Shown in pieces: positions 59,501 through 64,000 of a stretch of DNA of 64,000 nt; positions within the stretch are counted from its first letter, which is position 1, and every line of letters starts with the position of its first letter. Source of the DNA: Carnegiea gigantea (lineage: Eukaryota; Streptophyta; Magnoliopsida; Caryophyllales; Cactaceae); NCBI GenBank assembly GCA_029747015.1, contig JAKOGI010000002.1, positions 2,016,001-2,080,000 of the forward strand, in the 5' to 3' direction. A program made the position numbers and the translations under genes. The notes beneath the pieces are model-generated. The model was not told the DNA's origin and made no database searches. It saw nothing but the letters and a program-made list of their open reading frames with translations.

Positions 59501-62500
59501 TATGAGACTTCCATGCCATCACTTTTTTCCCCTAAAAAAGGAACAAGGTCCACTCCCTCAGCCACCAGCATCTGGCCAGAGGCTCCCCTGGTGGCTGGCA
59601 GCCTACCACTGGAGTTGCGGCACACCTGTCAGTGACTGCTGCCAGTCCTCCCCAGTGCCTTCCTTCCCATCCCTTTATTTGCTATTCCCTTCATCACTAT
59701 ACCCTCACCCTGAAACGCTGCATCTCCAGCCATTTTCGAGGTCATGGTGCACACACCTTACCAGTCCCTGCCCACATTTCCCCTCCCTTCCCATCTCTTT
59801 CGCAAGACCAACAAACCCCTTCTTTCAGGATCGTTCCACCAGACTCAAGAATCCTTACCAGCACCCTTAGATTTTGCTCTCGCTCATTTCGCTCATCCTG
59901 GTGATTGCATTTCACTGATTCCCTCCATGCCTTCTTCCACCATAAACCTTTGGTACATTTCAATTGGAAATTTAGAGTAAAAGGTGGTAATTTATTGAGT
60001 TTAGATGGAGACGGAAGCCATTTTACTCCAAATTAATTAAGCCACAAGGCAAGATGCCTGAAAATTCCCTTCTGTGACAGCATAAAGAAATTCCATCTTG
60101 GTTCACACATTTCCGGCCTTCTCAAGCAAAACTTAAATAATAGAAATAAAGAAAGACAAAGTTTTAAAATTTGACTGATTTGATTGATTTGGGTGATTAC
60201 ATTATGTACCTTGAAAATAGTGACTGGGGAGGGGGAAGGAGGAGAGAGATTGCTTGTTGGGGTCGGGGTGATGGTGGGCCATCGTCAGACTCGCCGGCCT
60301 AGCGACCCAGTGGGATTTTCTGTCCACTCGTGGTGCTTAGGTTGCGAGTGGGGTGGAAGTTGTTATCCTCCTGCAATACATAATTTGCCCCCCCAGAAAA
60401 GAAGAAGTTAAAAGAACAAAAGAAATGAGAATATAAGGTCATTTTAATGGTCCAATAACAGATTTCATCATTGTTTGCATTTTCTTTTCAATTTGGTAAT
60501 ATGCAAAGGTACCAAAAAATTAACGGCGTGCATCCAGTGCAAAGCCATTAGTTAGGAGCCTGAAGTATATGTCAAGGCTATTGCCAGAAAGGTTTTTGCT
60601 TTTGTATGCTCCAAAAGAGAAGGAATGAGATAGGGAGAGGGAATGGCAAGGGGAAAGGGGCAGAGGAGTTAGGGAAAGATGAATGAACACAGAAGTAAGT
60701 TACATGAAGTGATAAGAACGTGTGGCTTTAGAAGGGAGAATATGAAAAAGTTACGTAATGTGTGTATCTTTGCTCTGCATGAGATCTGCAAATTCGAGTG
60801 GGAAAATGCACTTGAGATCAGACATCCCAAACATGAGACTGTTCTTATTCGGGGTGAATGTGGGATTATATTTCTTAATTTCTGCAAAGCTTGTTAGTCA
60901 TTGGTACGATCCTGAATACTTGTTAAGGTCAAAGTGCTGTGCATCTTGACCTGTCGTTAGCTCGGGAGTGTCATTTTGGCAGATCCTAACTTTTTTTTGG
61001 GGGGGGGGGGGAATCTGATGCAAAGAGCATGAATACTATGTTCTATGCACACTGTACAATGTGGATCATTGAGTGTCGCATCAGATGTATTACTAATCCA
61101 CATAAGTTTGTAGCGACCATCTTTCCTTGTATTTGTTTCATTTCGTTTTGTTCGTTTCGTATTTGGATGAGAACATTTTTCAAATGTAGAAGCGGTCGCT
61201 AAGATCCAATATTATTCAGAGACAGAATCTATGGGAATTAAAAGAGAGTGGTGGTGCTCCGGGCTATGCGAACTTGGATAAGGGCCTCTTAACATCTTCG
61301 TCCCAAGATGCTTAGACATCTGTGTGGAGCTTTATGGCATGCACATATTTTTAGTACTAGGTTTGGACGTGAAGTTCTTATTATGCTTTTTTTTAAAAAA
61401 AAAAAATAAAATTGTTGTATCTGTGCCAAGTCACTTATTGTTCATTCCCTTGCATTTCCTCACATGTCGAAAGCTGCACCAGCTAGTACTGTTAAACATG
61501 TTCCTCATGCTCTCTTAGCATTGTTAAATATCTTTGTATGTGTGTCATTTCATGTCACCGTCTGATTTCTTTTCTACCTTCACTCAATTCTTTTCCAAAT
61601 GCTTACTTTCTAAAATATATCTCCAAAAGGCCTGTAGGTCTTTGAGAAACAGCCTTTTTGCTTAACAGGGATGGCATTGCCTACATCTAGATAATCCTAG
61701 AGGCGTAGATCCTGCGTCAACATAATCCACGTGGGTTGATAGTACAAGATTGTGTAGAGCAGTTCATTGAGTGTTGGTGGTTTGCTTCCACAAGCTCAAA
61801 ATTGCAATTTGGGCAATGTTTTCGAGATGGAGGGAGAAACAACAAAAGCAAAGAGATTTGGTTGTTGTGTTAAGGTGGTTGGGTCAATGCCTATGGGGTT
61901 GAGCTACTTATTATTTAACGATAATGGCAAAAAATATAGCTGGACTTTGCTGGATTTTGCTAGTTCTGAGCTGTTTAATGCACTTCACAAATTCAGACGC
62001 TTACAGTTGACACTTGGGATGTGCTTCACTGGCATAGCTTTAATGTTCTTGAATATGATTCTACCTATAAGCAGTTCTTCCTTGTTAACTTCAGTTTTTT
62101 AGTTATATTTGCTCATTTGATTCCAGAAGTTAAACTGACGTTGGCTTATGAATCAGGAACCATCTGCAGAAGGCACAAACACAAATCATGAGGCAGCAGA
62201 AGACAATGTAGTTGAGGAGCAGAGTTCGGGAATGAATGGACCATTGGCTTTTCCTCTTGCTGCCATTGGATTTGTTACGAGACTAGCATCTGGTATATTC
62301 TCTAGGGGACGCAGTCATGGGGATTCATTCGGGTCTAATTCTTCTGGAGAAAATGAAATGCAGTCAGAGGAGGACATACATGTTTCTGATGGAAGAGATT
62401 CCAGCGACATGTCTAACCCTCAGGATCCTAGTGTGGTTGACATTGTTGATGGAGTCACAAAACCAGTTAAGGGCGAGGAACCTGCTGTTGTGGCATCTGA

Positions 62501-63659
62501 AAATTCATTAGATGCTCCTGAAGCTTCATGTAATCCAAGGCGGAAGAAATCAGATTCTGCACTCTGCTGTGATGATAATATATGCAGCTTTAAGCGCTTT
62601 GATACTGCAAAAGATCCCTTAGACCATTTTTTCCTGGGAGCCACCTTACCGGTAAAAATCATACTTCATTGTGTCTTATGACTCACTAATATCTGGCTCC
62701 TGTGGGACTGATCTCCTTTTGTGTGACATGTTCTAACCTAAAATAAGCTCTTGATGCTATGTAGTACTGTTTAAGATTTTTATTACTCCCAAAAACATGT
62801 AATAGTTGGATTCTTTGGTTAGATATTGTTGAAAACTAAATGAACAATTGATGAATGCCTGAGCTACTGAATGAGAATCATATTTCTAGTGTTCTTAACT
62901 TGACTGCATTTTGATCATTAAGAAGTCACTGAACTCTTGAAAATGGTCCAGAGCAACGGTGGTAGAAAGTGGCTGAAGAAGGTGCAGAGAGATTGGAATA
63001 TTCTCCAGAACAACCTCCCAGGTGTGTAGCATGCCAACTGTAAGACCTTGTAGATAAGTTGATCCTCTAATCAATGGCCACTTTTCTCTAGCAGATGGAA
63101 TTTATGTACGAGTTTATGAGGATCGAATGGATCTGTTGAGAGCAGTAATTGTGGGGGCCTATGGAACCCCCTACCAGGATGGCCTTTTTTTCTTTGATTT
63201 TCATCTCCCTCCAGAGTATCCTGATGTACCTCCGGTATAGATGCACAACAACATTTGAAATCATTGGAACAGCATTGTATTATAGTTCATAGTTATTGTT
63301 GTGATAGGCTTGCCCGTTGCTTGGTGATAACCAGTTCTTTTTTGCAGTCAGCTCATTATCATTCCGGTGGTTGGCGGATAAACCCCAATTTGTATGAGGA
63401 AGGCAAGGTCTGCTTAAGTCTGCTGAACACCTGGACTGGAAGAGGAAATGAAGTTTGGGACCCACAATCCTCCAGCATACTCCAAGTTTTGGTTTCACTT
63501 CAAGGACTTGTTCTGAACGCAAAGCCATACTTTAATGAAGCTGGATATGACAAGCAAATTGGGACTGCTGAGGGGGAGAAGAACTCATTGTCCTACAATG
63601 AGAACACTTTCTTGCTCAATTGCAAAACGATCATGTATCTTATACGGAAGCGTCCAAAG
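56557..63659 (+). CDS. UBC23/UBE2O-like large E2 ubiquitin-conjugating enzyme (3' partial)
   Basis: Six coding exons are visible: 56557-58617, 58769-58906, 62157-62651, 62952-63021, 63095-63234 and 63348-63659, giving 1072 residues so far. The end lies outside the window. The start M-E-S-D-Q-H follows a splice acceptor at 56544. An acidic tract (about residues 85-130) precedes conserved regions with V-D-R-G-F-L-H-G-D-Y-V-A-S, T-H-A-N-W-Q-L-G-D-W-C and V-G-P-Q-A-V-Y-V-V-G-R. The E2 core is C-terminal (about 890-1072), with the catalytic Cys at about residue 990 (E-E-G-K-V-C-L-S-L-L-N-T-W, codon 63411-63413). Arabidopsis UBC23 and PHO2 and animal UBE2O share this large E2/E3-hybrid layout. The N-terminal sequence favours UBC23 over PHO2. 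Only about 30-70 residues should be missing. Confidence 0.9.
58907..62156 (+). other. 3.25 kb intron 3 of the UBC23-like gene
   Basis: This intron separates E-E-K from E-P-S-A-E-G in the reading frame. It contains a GC- and C-rich patch (about 59530-59900), a G-rich patch (about 60220-60400) and a T-tract/G-tract (about 60992-61013). Open frames here (for example 59478-59870 and 61767-62102) show no family similarity. A further small exon cannot be excluded. Confidence 0.6.
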
Positions 63660-64000
63660 GTAACATTGCAACTTCCTCTCACCATTAGTGGTCTTATGTC
63701 AGTCACCATGGTGATACCTATTGGCTGTTGCACATAGAGACGGGCGGTTAGCACGCACCCTCCAAAACTGTTTTTAAAAAAGTTTTTTTTTGGAGGGGGG
63801 GGGGACGGCGCCATATGTTGAGAATTTGGTTTAATTTTGACGTTCAATTTTCATCATCATTCACCAGGATGGTGGTCTTGTGGTACATTAGCGGTGGGTT
63901 TTTTTCCCTTGTTTCTTATTCCAATAAGAACTGTGATGGCTATATGCCTCTCAGGCTAATTCGCTGTTCGAAGCTATTCATGGTGGATGAAACTCGTGAT
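63660..64000 (+). other. Intron of the UBC23-like gene, running off the window
   Basis: It begins with GTAACA after the codons R-P-K and shows a T-tract/G-tract near 63781-63804. The expected continuation of the E2 C-terminal helix region was not found before base 64000. Confidence 0.55.

Noticed and set aside
59478..59904. 130-residue Pro/Ser-rich open frame
   Set aside because: It lies in the UBC23-like intron, is caused by C-rich composition, and the flanking exons join in frame without it.
61767..62102. 111-residue open frame just before exon 4 of the UBC23-like gene
   Set aside because: No family similarity. The exon at 62157 has its own AG acceptor and continues the known sequence directly.
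1..64000. CRISPR array, prokaryotic operon or integrated organelle DNA
   Set aside because: No regularly spaced repeats, no bacterial gene organisation and no recognisable chloroplast or mitochondrial genes were seen.

Overview
The window is nuclear DNA from a flowering plant, very probably a eudicot. Evidence: AT-rich spacers, many multi-exon genes with GT-AG introns, plant-specific families (CPP1, DUF630/DUF632, DUF616, a plastid DNL zinc finger), a plant L1-type LINE, and numerous small inverted-repeat elements. I cannot name the species. Gene models were built by hand by joining reading frames at splice sites that keep phase and family similarity. No alignment, transcript or database search was available, and family names come from recognising motifs.

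Layout, left to right. 1-321 is the acidic 3' end of an unidentified gene. A TA/TG/CA microsatellite (about 1105-1351) leads into a decayed, 5'-truncated LINE (1352-5230) that ends in another TA run. 6553-9339 (minus) is a plastid DNL zinc-finger gene. A roughly 4.3 kb AT-rich spacer follows, with a Tourist-like MITE (12050-12445) and a long fold-back element (12905-13292). 13669-17269 (plus) is a DUF616 (TOD1/MUCI70-type) membrane glycosyltransferase-like gene. It converges on a 13-exon plastid FAD oxidoreductase of the carotene-desaturase superfamily (18211-22109, minus). That gene is divergent from CPP1 (23183-26179, plus). A DUF630/DUF632 gene (27870-30853, minus) is divergent from an organellar IF3 gene (36239-42991, plus). 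Two tandem six-exon FAD monooxygenase paralogs follow (44103-46165 and 48433-50716, plus). TRAPPC2L (51468-53716, minus) comes next. The window closes with a UBC23/UBE2O-like E2 gene (56557 to at least 63659, plus) whose 3' end is outside.

The genes do not form an operon-like unit. Several products are plastid or organelle proteins: the DNL zinc finger (Hsp70 escort), the desaturase-like enzyme, CPP1 (chaperone of protochlorophyllide oxidoreductase) and IF3. The desaturase-like gene and CPP1 share one intergenic region of about 1.07 kb.

The most unusual non-genic content is: a four-copy MITE family with a degenerate internal TTGAAGTNGATTAA-like repeat and TAA target duplications; a roughly 390 bp fold-back element; recurring T-tract/G-tract junctions in non-coding DNA; and remnants resembling SINEs and a TRIM. 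No CRISPR array, rRNA gene or convincing tRNA gene was seen.
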